From the NCBI GenBank assembly GCA_014155875.1, contig JACEFZ010011090.1, positions 220,001 to 284,000 of the forward strand: a stretch of 64,000 nucleotides of DNA. The letters run 5' to 3'. Below the pieces are notes generated by a model. The model searched no databases, was not told the DNA's origin, and saw only the letters and a list, made by a program, of their open reading frames with translations. The position numbers and the translations under genes are program-made. The DNA is from Cepaea nemoralis. Its lineage: Eukaryota; Mollusca; Gastropoda; Stylommatophora; Helicidae. This document shows positions 45,301-54,387 of this stretch, piece by piece. How positions within the stretch are numbered: position 1 is the stretch's first letter; every line of letters starts with the position of its first letter.

Positions 45301-46965
45301 GGTGTTTATGTGTACTTTTGCCAGCGGGTGTTTCTCTATATTTCCAGAGAAAGTGCGGCATTTGACAAACTCACCCGTATAATCTTCTGGCTTAACTAGG
45401 TCTCTTTTGACCCCAAGTAGAGTGCTTCCGCTATCAAGTAAACATTGGCATGGTTGTTCGTTGACCATTGCAACGTGGAACTTTAAATTGCCTCTGGAGG
45501 CTAAAGCTGCATTGGCATCTTCGTTGGAACATGGTACACAGTGCCCACATTTCAGTTTGCCGTCCGTATGAAACTGGTGACACGTGTCACACTTATTAAA
45601 GTATAATATATCAGTAGCTGCACTCACACTCTCACACTCACTGGTTGGTAATACATTTTCAAGTTCAGAGTCAACCACACTTTCATCGTCAGATGACGTA
45701 TCGATGAGCAAAGCATTGTTTGCCTTCATTCGTTGCCTGCCCAAACACTTAGAACTATAATGACCATAACTTGAACAAAAGAAGCATTTAACAGCATGTT
45801 TATAAGAGTTTCGTTTGTCTTCCTGCTTCTTCATCATCATTTCTAGATGAGCAGGATAAGAGGGACTCTTATCACACATGCAGTACTGCGGATGGAACAA
45901 TTTGCAGTATCCACACTGTGGTGGCTTCTGATATGGTTTATCTTTCTTTTGATACTCTTTTTGCTTGTAAGACCTGCTTGGTATGGTTTTGACAAAGGCA
46001 GTAATCTCAGTATCGTGTATCGATGTTTTAAATATGTCCCTGTTTGAAGAAAAATAAGCAGAACCTCGTTTTTCGAGTTGATCAATAGATTCAATGTCTG
46101 CTTGTTGAAGGAACTTAGCAAAGGGGGTAGGAACGGTGGATATGACTTTATCCATCACCATTAAGTCCTGTAATTTATCAAAGTTCTTACCTACTTTCGC
46201 TGCCTTAAGCCATTTATTGAATATACTCTGTGCGTTTGAAACATAATTTAAGAACGTTTCAGTTGGCTTTGGCTTTAACTGTGAGTACTGGATCTGATAT
46301 CCAGGAGCATAGAGTAGAAAATGCTGCATAATCCTATCATGGATGTACTGATAGTTATCTCTTAGTTCTGTTGGTATTGATTCTATGACCTTTAATGGCT
46401 CCCCACTGAGGTTTCTCATCTAATGGTATTTTCTGAGTTCTAAGTTGAAATTCTACATTCTCCGTCCAAGCTGATATTGAATCGCCTTGACTGAAGGGCT
46501 TGATCACCCCTTTATATTTGGAGAATTTATTTTGCTCTTCCTGACTTTTCAATTTAGTAGAGGCTATCTGGGTGTTAGAGTCAATCTCCATTTCTTTCAT
46601 CTTTAACTTCGTTTGTGACTCTACCTCTATTTGATTCTGTTTTATTTCCAATTCCTTCTGTTTAATGGCTTGGTCTACATCTAACTGTTTTTGTTTCATT
46701 TCTAATTCTGTTTGTTTTGTGGTTTGGTCTAAATCTAACTGTTTTTGTTTGGTGGCATGGTCTAACTCTAATTGTTTTTGCCTGGTGGTTTCTTCTAACT
46801 CCTTCATCTCCTTCTGATGTTGTCGTTCTAGTGCTCTTTGGTCTCTCTATAGAGCAGCCTTTCTCTCTATCTCTTCTCTGTATCTTTCGTTTGCCCATTT
46901 CTCTAGTTTTTCTCCGGTATATTCTAGTTCTTTACCAGCCTGGATGAAGTCATTTAATGATGACA
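42361..46965 (-). pseudogene. Broken gag-pol of the Gmr1-like LTR element (order gag-PR-IN-RT-RH)
   Basis: Minus strand. Gag starts at Met 46965 (MSSLNDFIQAGKELEYTGEK), has a stop near 46850, a Lys/Gln/Glu-rich coiled coil (46620-46807) and a capsid-like part (46100-46440). It has a CX2CX4HX4C knuckle, CFFCSSYGHYSSKC, near 45780, plus two more Cys/His clusters. Protease: CLLDSGSTLLG near 45430. Integrase: HRQNVLNIAHESPFAGH zinc part (44860), SVALDIVGPL (44650), then EIPHSSTGFSPFELVYG and a GPY/F-type module SWQGPFKVERK. One frame (43328-44272) runs from this integrase end straight into RT (LVRKKDSTIRLCVDYRRLNN, KLDLTKGYWQVPM). YIDDICIH and RNase H (FLRTDASSISISGVL, YSASELEALSVIY) follow to the stop near 42361. 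Frameshifts near 44820, 44300 and 43280. Confidence 0.9.
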
Positions 46966-47890
46966 TTATAAGGCTTTATGTTATCTGACACTTGATAGTA
47001 ATATATTTTCCAAATACAATTTCACAGTTGTTATGAGTTAATTATTTACAACATTTGCTGAAAAAAAAGGGTGCGTCGTTAAGGGTGCATATCAAAATTA
47101 GTGAAAAATATACTCATCTAATCTTGCAGCAAAATACGGCCCTCGGGATGTTCAGCCGCTGTCTTTCGTACAAACGCCTGATCGCCTTGCTTTTATAACT
47201 GATGTTTCTGTTTATTAGAACATCAAAATTTTAGCAACATGCATGTAATGTGCAATACAGGGTTGTTAATTGACCTATTATAGTTTCAACGAATGGTGAA
47301 GTTCAAATGTGGTATAAATGATAATGATTAATGTAGATGATATGAATGTATGATAGTCTAAATGAACGTCAATGAATGTCAATGTCGTCTTGTCTTCACT
47401 TTCTATCGTCTCTGACTGGGCTGCGCTGTATGACTTTAGCTTAACTTCTAATCTCCTACTGTTGTGCAAAAAACATTTGTTTTTGCACAAATACTAACGT
47501 GATTGTGATAGATGTTGACATTCTAATAGTATCAAACAAATAATGGTTAACTTCTTAATTTGTACACAATCAGTTTATGTTTCATACATTTTCATTGAAA
47601 TAATTTACAAAGATAATAAATCAATAATATTTTGTAGGATTTCCGAAAATGGTAAATTATTTGGTACCTTTCACAATAGTATGCTAATGATACTTGCACT
47701 CATAGTACATTGCTAGTTTTATCAATTGCTAAGTTCATTTAAATGGCACAACTTTAGCGGTGGTTCAAGCCCCACGAGAAATGATAACGTGGTATCTTGG
47801 CTATTGGTAATGAGCGGTATTTCAAAAACAACACTGGTATTTTAACAAATGGTATACTATTGCTAAATGGTAGTGAGCGGTAGTTCAAGG
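46966..47890. other. 5' leader region of the LTR element
   Basis: About 0.92 kb between the primer-binding-like site and the gag start on the minus strand. No supported frame. An A-run at 47060-47067. The length is generous for a leader, so a small older insertion cannot be excluded. Confidence 0.55.
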
Positions 47891-47904
47891 AACTTCTGAC
47901 ACCA
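47891..47904 (-). promoter_or_regulatory. Putative tRNA primer-binding site of the LTR element
   Basis: The minus strand reads tggtgtcagaagtt, complementary to a tRNA 3' end ...cugacacca of the kind found in leucine tRNAs. It lies 14 bp inside the right LTR border. The offset is larger than usual, so either the LTR border or the site could be slightly misplaced. Confidence 0.6.
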
Positions 47905-47918
47905 AATGGTATCCTGCC

Positions 47919-48455
47919 TGTCAGCAACTCACGTGCGACAGGCATACAAGGATTCCCTTCTTTTGCACTACACGAAAGTGACAACTCGTATTGTTTGCAA
48001 AAGGATACATTTTTATTCGGAGCAGATCATACAATAGCTCCACGAGCGGAATACCACAACGGTATTAAACATCTTAGAATGTGATGACGATAAGATGGAA
48101 TGAGGAGATGATATAAATATATAACTACTGAAGCTAAGCTAGACTATTATAACATATTATACTGTCCTTCACAACTACAAAGTATCCCTAGCGGATACAC
48201 GTCTGATTCCTACACCGACCGGGTCTCAGTCTGAGCCCGCTGAGCGTGGCGTGTTCAGCCACGAGCAATTTAGATCAGCGTGCGTTCGTTGGTTTACGTG
48301 CTTGGCACTGGGCTGTGTTGACCAGAGTTACTTGGTCCTTACCTCGTGAACTAGGTTTCCCAGTCTCTTGGGTAACTCCAGCTCATCTGCACTGGTTGCC
48401 CTCCTTGTTGACACAAGTGTGTCCCGTTATAGCTATTTATAGCGTTTGTGTCTCT
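47919..48455 (-). repeat. 5' LTR of the Gmr1-like element, outer end missing
   Basis: Starts tgtcagcaactcacgtg and matches 36081-36588 until gtgtctct, after which LINE sequence begins abruptly. About 95 bp of LTR are therefore absent compared with the 3' LTR. This explains why no target duplication is found. Confidence 0.88.
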
Positions 48456-49630
48456 GCATTTCCTGAATAGCTGGATGCAAACTGAAAAGGACGTACAAAA
48501 CCCTCTTGGCACTTGTACAAATTCCTCGCCAGATTTAAGCCCTCGTGTGAACACACCTGCTGAAGAATTTCTTTGGCTTGACCCATTTACGACTTTCCTC
48601 TTTTTATCCTGCTGCCCTTTACCTCCTTAGTTTCTCTATACAGTGGATGTTGTGTGTTTTCATTGACTCTGTGGTAGGCACGTGCTCGGTAAATTTGTAT
48701 TATGTCCCATATTGTTGAAAAATCAAGAATGTAGCGCATCGCCCTCCATGTGAATCTCGTGAACATCCAAGAGTAATACGCTGAGCTTCGTTCTGTATCC
48801 TTTCATACCTTTTCATCTGCTTACGGCTGAGAGTCAGGATCGCCATAGAATACTCAAAAACAGAAAGGACCAGATCCTCGTAAAGAAGATATAGATGACG
48901 CTGCTCACAGTTTGCCGCCGTCATCACCCGTATCGCAGCCAAACACCGCTTGACATTTGTTATCACCTGGTCTTTGCTAATTGTAAGCAAGGCTTCGGGC
49001 AAATCGTATCCCCAGTAATTCATTGCCTGCGTTCTTTCTACAGTCTCTGAGCACAGATTTATAGCTTGTGGTGTAGGTTTTAAAATTTTGTTATTCAAAG
49101 AGAATCAAATCACTGCTGCCTTCGTTGGGTTTACCATCACCCCGGCTTCAACACACCATGTGCTTATGCGATTGAGTTCTGTTTGCAGTTAAACAGCAAC
49201 CTCATCACTATCCTTACCCTGACGATACACTAAAACATCGTCTGAATAAGACAATGTCCTTTCCGGTCCTGTGATCTGCTCGCTGGTGATTCTCACAGTG
49301 TAGGCGTTGAACAGCACCGGAGATATTGGTAATCCCTGTGGCAGGCCTGGATACATTGTTGTTGGTTCAGAAGTCCAGCTGCCACATCGAAAAGCTACTT
49401 TTCGTTGGATAAGGGCTGTGGCGATCCAACGAAGGAGGAATGGACTTATCAAGAAGCTGAATCACTTAAAAACAAACAACGGTACTCTGTTGTACGCGTC
49501 CTCAAGATTTAATCGCCGCAGCACATGTTTAAATATTGGAGTGAAAACCTTAATAGACACCATGGGCCAAAACTGCTACGTTGGTCCATGTTTCTCTGTT
49601 TGGACGGTGCCCTCCAAGGGTAGGTGTTCT
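48456..49630 (-). mobile_element. RNase H LINE (LINE-H) copy 2, RT and linker part, right of the LTR insertion
   Basis: Minus-strand RT: VLRRLNLEDAYNRV (first catalytic Asp block, about 49470-49510), LRWIATALIQRKVAFRCGSW, PGLPQGLPISPVLFNAYT and TLSYSDDVLVYRQGKD (YxDD block) in 49189-49452. The frame 48700-49098 follows with EDLVLSVFEYSMAIL and RIQNEAQRITLGCSRDSHG. The last part before the LTR, IYRARAYHRVNENTQHPLYR and GSRIKRGKSWMGQAKEILQ, resembles 63411-63614 (RVAADRDHPLHKAMDMVKGH). Stops and one shift occur. The RNase H part lies beyond the LTR element at 35418-36080. Confidence 0.85.
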
Positions 49631-50490
49631 CTCTATCTTAAACATCTCCACACTTAGGTTAACTCTGTCTTGTATATCTCTACGTGTATCTTGTATATCT
49701 CGTCGCTTGTGTTAACACTATCTTGTATATCTCCACGAATGTGTTAACACTAACTTGTATATCTGAACATGTGTGTTTACTATATCTTGTATATCTCCAC
49801 ACTTGTGTTATATCTGTCTTGTATATCTCCACACTTGTGTTATATCTGTCTTGTATATCTCCACACTTGTGTTATATCTGTCTTGTATATCTCCACACTT
49901 GTGTTACCAATATCTTGTATATTGCCATACGTGTGTTAACTTTATCTTGTGTATCTTCACTCTTATGTTAAATCTTTTTTGTATATCTTCACACTTATAT
50001 TAACACTATCTTGTTAGACGCCACATATATGTTAACTCAATCTTGTATATTTCCACACTTATGTTAACTTTGCCTTATACATCTCCACACTTGTGTTAAC
50101 TCTATCTTCTATATATAAAAAATTGTGTTAACACTATCTTGTATATGTCCACACTTGTGGTAACACTATATTGTATAAATCCACAATTTTGTTAACATTA
50201 TCGTGTAAACCATCACACGTGTATTAACTCTATCGTGTATATTTCCACCATAGTGTTAACTATATCTTGTATATATCCACACTTATGATAACACTATCGT
50301 GTATCTATCTCTACATTTGTGCTAACTTTATTTTGTATATCGCATTTTGTATATCGCCATACTTGTGTTAACTCTACCTTGGATATCGCTTCACTTGTGT
50401 TAACTTTATCTTTCATATCGCCACACTTGTGTTAACTATATCTTGTATATCGCCAAACTTGTGTTAACGCTAACTTTAGATATCCATATG
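49631..50490. repeat. 32-bp minisatellite of intron 3, last piece, up to exon 4
   Basis: About 26 units. Between 49801 and 49897 the period is exactly 32 bp (cacttgtgttatatctgtct and tgtatatctc). Other units read cacttgtgttaactctatct. It ends about 20-40 bp before the acceptor of the exon at 50510. Confidence 0.93.
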
Positions 50491-50509
50491 TGTGACATCT
50501 CATTTACAG

Positions 50510-50630
50510 GAACCTGGACTACGCCATCATTTCCACAAATGCCATGTATATCAGCGTCGAGCCATTCGCCCAGTTCCCGAGCCCTTTATTCTCCAGTAGA
50601 ACAGACCCACCTTTCAACGTGCTCAGTATG
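50510..50630 (+). CDS. GH18 chitinase-like gene, exon with altered MxYD strand
   Basis: The first G completes the AGG codon begun by the previous exon. The exon encodes NLDYAIISTNAMYISVEPFA and then PSPLFSSR, ending NVLSM. In active GH18 enzymes LDFINxMTYD lies here, with Tyr and Asp contacting the substrate. The counterpart STNAMY lacks the Asp, a second sign of lost catalysis. SPLFSS matches the family's SPLY. The acceptor is tctcatttacag ending at 50509. The donor is AGTATG/GTGAGTCC at 50631, phase 0. The upstream intron is about 29.7 kb of mobile elements and a 32-bp minisatellite that runs to within about 40 bp of the exon. Confidence 0.88.
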
Positions 50631-50804
50631 GTGAGTCCATAGCAACTAATGATTTCTTTTGAAATGTATTTAGGCATTAAATCTCACATACGCATACACA
50701 TACACACACAGACACAATTACACATACCGCCAGCATCATCATCATGTGTCTTACCACATGCATAGGTTTCCTGTCTCTTTTATATGTTTAGATGGGTGTA
50801 CACA

Positions 50805-50828
50805 GAGAGAGAGAGAGAGAGAGAAGAG

Positions 50829-50886
<58 letters not shown>
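50805..50886. repeat. (GA)n microsatellite
   Basis: GA dinucleotides with an agcgaagag interruption at about 50824-50833, inside intron 4. Confidence 0.97.
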
Positions 50887-51106
50887 TGTGGAAAATTAAA
50901 ACGAATGAATACATAGAGATGTCAGAAATTTAGACTGATGAATGCATAGAGATGTTGGGAATTTAGACGGATGAAACATAGAGATGTACTCCTATTTATG
51001 CGGGAGACCGCCTCACAATTGTTACCAGTGGCCTCGGGTAATGTCAGCCTCGGAGTCTCAAGCATACATGGGCATATCGTAACAAGAGATCTTGGAGAGC
51101 CATGGT

Positions 51107-51332
51107 GCCTGCATGAGAAGAAATGGATTGGAGAACTTGTTGACAACTGGTAAGATCGAAGGGAACAGACCAAGGGGAAGACCGAGAAGTAAATACCTGG
51201 ATGACTTGGCCTCGTGGCATGGTCGAGACAGAAACACGGAGCTGATCCACGACTCTGGTGATCGAATGAGATGGCAGAACATGACCACCCACGCTTACCG
51301 GCATGACACATGATGGATGGATGGATGGATGG
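51107..51332 (+). mobile_element. RTE-1 copy F: 3' end only, (ATGG)n tail
   Basis: Encodes MRRNGLENLLTTGKIEGNRP then RGRPRSKYLDDLASWHGRD, the same C-terminal end as the other RTE-1 copies, and finishes in (ATGG)n at 51312-51332. Strong 5' truncation. The stretch 51333-51780 after it holds nothing recognised. Confidence 0.88.
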
Positions 51333-51780
51333 ACAACTAGTTGACTTTTTATGCCAAAAGGAAGAATATCATTTCTGTCACAGGTCTACATTATTCCTGT
51401 CGTCATGCTAAATGTATTGTCGTTTGTCTTTAAGACTGAAGTCAATTCAATGTGTAATGTCTGCATTTCATTCGAAACATATTCTCAAACATTAGTTGTG
51501 GCAATACCAATCATACACTTGTCTGACACTCATGCATGGATGAGCTAAATTTCTGATTGTCCTCGTAGGCAGATTGGTTACGTGTCACCGTACTTGACAA
51601 ATTGACGTCATCTGTCTAGTGAAAACTAAGCCCCCAGGATTACTCGATTTATGTCATTCTCGTCACACAGGCTCAGATAACGATCTTCCAAACTCATCTA
51701 TCATGAATTCAGTTTAATGTCCCGTAGCCAGTATCTGGAAACATATAAAAGACAAGATGCCTTCCAGTCTACTCAAGATC

Positions 51781-52026
51781 AACTCTGTGGCGAAGTGGTC
51801 AAGCCGTTTGACGTTTGACTCGTGAGCCGAAGGTTGTGGGTTAGATTCCCGGCCGCGTCCTTCGGTTTACGAGTTAAATGTTTCGGAGACTCCCATGGGT
51901 CGTCGCTAAAAGCTACGGAGTTCGTGCTTTGTGCGACGCTTTCTTTGCTGCGGAAAGAGACCGAGCCATATGGGATAAAAACCCGGAGCAATGAAGTCGA
52001 CCCTGTCTACTTTTAAGCGACTTTTG
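51781..52026 (+). mobile_element. SINE-A copy 3 (tRNA-derived)
   Basis: ctctgtggcgaagtggtcaa head, a duplicated gtttgac at about 51808-51818, B-box region gggttagattcccggc, body cgttaaatgtttcgg-type, end gaagtcgaccctgtctac. Same orientation as the other copies. 52027-52552 is AT-rich with nothing recognised. Confidence 0.88.
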
Positions 52027-52552
52027 TTAAAACTCTCCTGTCCCCGGTATTACATATACAAACGTGTATCAAACTGTCATATGATTTAACCACCCACTAA
52101 TTCCTACTCACCATATGACATCCATTCTCACTTTCAACATTTGTTTCTCTGTGATATGCTCCTTAGCTGTGTTGTGAGTGTACAGATACGTTTGAGACCT
52201 TTATTTCATTTTTGACGTGTTAAATTCTCATGGATGTAGGGTACACAATTACTTACCAATACGTAATATCTAATTGAAGATTATTTGTTGTATCTATTAT
52301 TAAGTGATATTAATTGAATATTTATTAAATCACATAATTTCATTATATTTGTTAAGTGCCAATCACTGGGTATTGCATTTCCCATCAGTGTCAACAATAT
52401 ATCACCAATGAGAATGCATATCAAGCGGTGATCCTTAACATTGATTAACAGGAATCATTATACTCTCTATACATTATTTGTGCACTCATACAAGTCATTT
52501 GATACTATTGCCCACATGCATACATACTTGTCTGTGGTATTCTTGTAGAATA

Positions 52553-52945
52553 CGCTGGAGGGCTGCGTGGTCTCCAGGTATGGTGTCCGCCTCGAGTGCT
52601 GGAGGTCCCAGGTTCAAGCCCCGGTGATGACAGGGTTGTTTTTTCTCGTGGACTTCTAGTAATAAAATGTCCCCTGGTCTCTGGGTAGTGAGATCGGACG
52701 CCTGTGTGTATTGTTGCGCACGTAAAAATTCCCTTGGCCGTTGGAAATCGAAAAAGTGTAGCTTAACGGCACTGCCCGGGCAAAATTTCGAGTTAAAAAT
52801 CTACCCAAAGTATTTCAGGATCATCGCCGGTGCTACGGAGTTCGTGCACTGAGCTGAGTTTCACCAGACTCAATTTTGAGTTAGGAGAAGAACGGAGTAC
52901 TTATGGGTTGCACCCGTGTGCCGTGATGTTGATCCATCGACTAAA
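52553..52945 (+). mobile_element. SINE-E copy 2 (tRNA-derived)
   Basis: Best copy. gctggagggctgcgtggtct head, tgctggaggtcccaggttca then agccccgg (B box GGTTCAAGCC), ending gttgatccatcgactaaact. Closely related copies are at 25438 and 63914. Confidence 0.9.
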
Positions 52946-53245
52946 CTAAACTAATTCTTGTAGAGGTGCCTCATTCGTTGTTCTGTCCATCAATGATATT
53001 CTTGTAGGACTGTCTCATTCTGTGTTCTCTCCATCAATGGCATTCTTGTAGGACTGTGTGTAAGTGTGTAGGTGCGTAGATCTTTAGGCGTAAACGTGTG
53101 TAGGTGTTACATCATGTACATTTATTTCTAAGCCATATCTGCATTGCAATGTTAAATCTACGTCTGGCGTTTTGTGAGGTATATTTATTGTTGTCAATTA
53201 CAGTAAATAGCTTCATCACTAATTAGAATCAGACTGCACATCGTG
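52946..53245. other. Intron 4 stretch with a ~50-bp tandem duplication
   Basis: attcttgtagaggtgcctca and attcttgtaggactgtctca start successive units near 52956, 53002 and 53042 (with catcaatgatattcttgtag joining them). Nothing else recognised. Confidence 0.6.
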
Positions 53246-53636
53246 CCCCGCAGCTCAGCTGTGGAACAATCTTCCACAAGAAATCAAAGACATCTCCAAT
53301 CCCTATACATATAATCGCAAACTATTCTGACACTATCACAGGACGGATTATCCTACCCGTTAATAATAATAATAATAATAAAAATAATAATAATAATTGT
53401 TTGCATATCCTTTACAGGACATTGCTGTCAACATCAGCATCTTTCAACTGATTGTTGATTTCTTGGCAAGATTACGCTCAGTAGTTTGCCATTGCTTTTT
53501 GAGCGGCCAGCTCACATACCCCGATAGTTACCGACGCGATTCGAACCACTGCTGATTCTCACTGTCGTCACGTTACTTACGAGAATATACGAGAAAAGTC
53601 GCAAACCTCTAGGCCAGGAAGCCGGCAATAGTAGTA

Positions 53637-53670
<34 letters not shown>

Positions 53671-53960
53671 ACCATAGTGTCATAACCAGTCCCCATTTGG
53701 TAGGCAAGTATGTTCCTCATAGCTAATATCCATTGCCACAACATTCATTAATATTACTGAGTCGTGTGGTATTGATAGTTGCATTTCCCCCATGCCTTTA
53801 TAATGCATATATTTTATATTGTTGCTGTTCTCGTTTAGACTCGAGTGATGTGTGAATGAAATAATGTATGAAAGCGAGTGATAGAAGGGCAGAATATTAA
53901 ACGAGCCTGCGTGCCAATTCTTAACCCATTGAAAATAAAGTGTGTTCGTTCGTTCATCCA
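53246..53960 (+). mobile_element. CR1/L2-like LINE 3' end, + strand, with SINE-D inserted in its (TAA)n
   Basis: cgcagctcagctgtggaaca at 53252 through gacggattatcctacccgtt matches the complement of 40998-41100. Then (TAA)n runs at 53364-53395 and again at 53636-53668, separated by SINE-D. The 3' untranslated part (ataaccagtccccatttggt to gaaaataaagtgtgttcgtt) matches the complement of 40681-40940, including AATAAA and the (TTCG)n tail. Confidence 0.85.
53403..53628 (-). mobile_element. SINE-D copy 2
   Basis: gcatatcctttacaggacat to aggccaggaagccggca. The complement carries the tRNA-like gtggttcgaatcgcgtcgg B box. Inserted into the (TAA)n run of the CR1/L2-like tail. Confidence 0.85.
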
Positions 53961-54118
53961 TCGCTGATTGCTTTGTTTTCTATGTTATGTTTTCTATGTT
54001 ATGTTTTATCAGTTATATTCCTGTTAATGTACGAGTAGTTTGAAGTTTAGAAATACGGTTTTCCGTGTCAATGAATGAATAAATGCATATACCAATGTTT
54101 GATTGCAATGCCTTTCAG

Positions 54119-54304
54119 AACTATTCAATCTATGCCTGGAATAGCATGGGCATGCCCTTCAATAAGATGATTGTGGGATTTACTGGTCTGGGTCGTATTG
54201 TGGAGCTGGTTAACAGTTCGGATCACGAACCCTGGTCTCCAGTGACACAAAGACCCTATGATGGTCCTTTCTTCCAGATAAGCTACGCCCTGACTCACAT
54301 AGAG
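54119..54304 (+). CDS. GH18 chitinase-like gene, last visible exon
   Basis: This is 62 codons with phase 0 at both ends. It encodes NYSIYAWNSMGMPFNKMIVG, matching the GH18 stretch with GxPxxKxxxGxPxYGR, then FTGLGRIVELVNSSDH. Here the usual YGR is LGR. The exon closes with GPFFQISYALTHIE, which corresponds to the segment leading to the family's G-xxxY-xE-xC region. The acceptor is gcaatgcctttcag ending at 54118 and the donor is CATAGAG/GTGAGTG at 54305. No exon encoding the remaining GH18 strands was found between here and 64000, so the gene probably continues past the window. Confidence 0.88.
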
Positions 54305-54385
54305 GTGAGTGTATGTACACCATAGATTTCTGCCTGAACCTATCTGTAGGTCACATTATGTACACCATAGATTTATGCCTGAACT
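54305..54385 (+). repeat. 44-bp tandem array starting at the splice donor (intron 5, first piece)
   Basis: Units gtgagtgtatgtacaccata and gatttctgcctgaacctat, then a second unit. The array resumes at 56841 and 58509, where units include the last bases of the exon as well (tacatagaagtgaggttatg). Confidence 0.85.
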
Positions 54386-54387
54386 TA

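Larger units (their letters stand above)
36081..48455 (-). mobile_element. LTR retrotransposon, Ty3/gypsy-type with copia-like domain order (Gmr1-like)
   Basis: A minus-strand element of 12.4 kb, of which about 3.8 kb (38270-42058) is a later LINE insertion. Long terminal repeats lie at 36081-36683 and 47919-48455. A primer-binding-like site sits inside the right LTR, and a polypurine tract lies next to the left LTR. The gag-pol region runs 46965 to 42361. Domain order is gag, zinc knuckle, protease, integrase with GPY/F module, RT, RNase H. The outer 95 bp of the right LTR are missing and no target duplication can be seen. Stops and frameshifts in gag, integrase and RT show it is inactive. 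Confidence 0.88.
3238..54304 (+). other. Gene model: GH18 chitinase-like gene, five internal exons visible
   Basis: This entry joins the five CDS exons listed separately. Exon lengths are 202, 238, 113, 121 and 186 bp (860 bp, about 286 codons). Intron phases are 2, 0, 2 and 0, and each junction restores an open frame with GT donor and AG acceptor. Introns measure about 10.7, 6.4, 29.7 and 3.5 kb. The joined product runs in GH18 order: first beta strand with CYF, CTHYIYY, LLSVGG, the degenerate catalytic strand, a middle segment ending in LDYAI, and the GMP-x-NKMIVGF strand. Missing are a secure start exon and the C-terminal third, which normally holds a conserved tryptophan strand. No promoter or polyadenylation site was recognised. 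The gene may belong to a chitinase-like (lectin) branch rather than an active chitinase. Confidence 0.88.
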
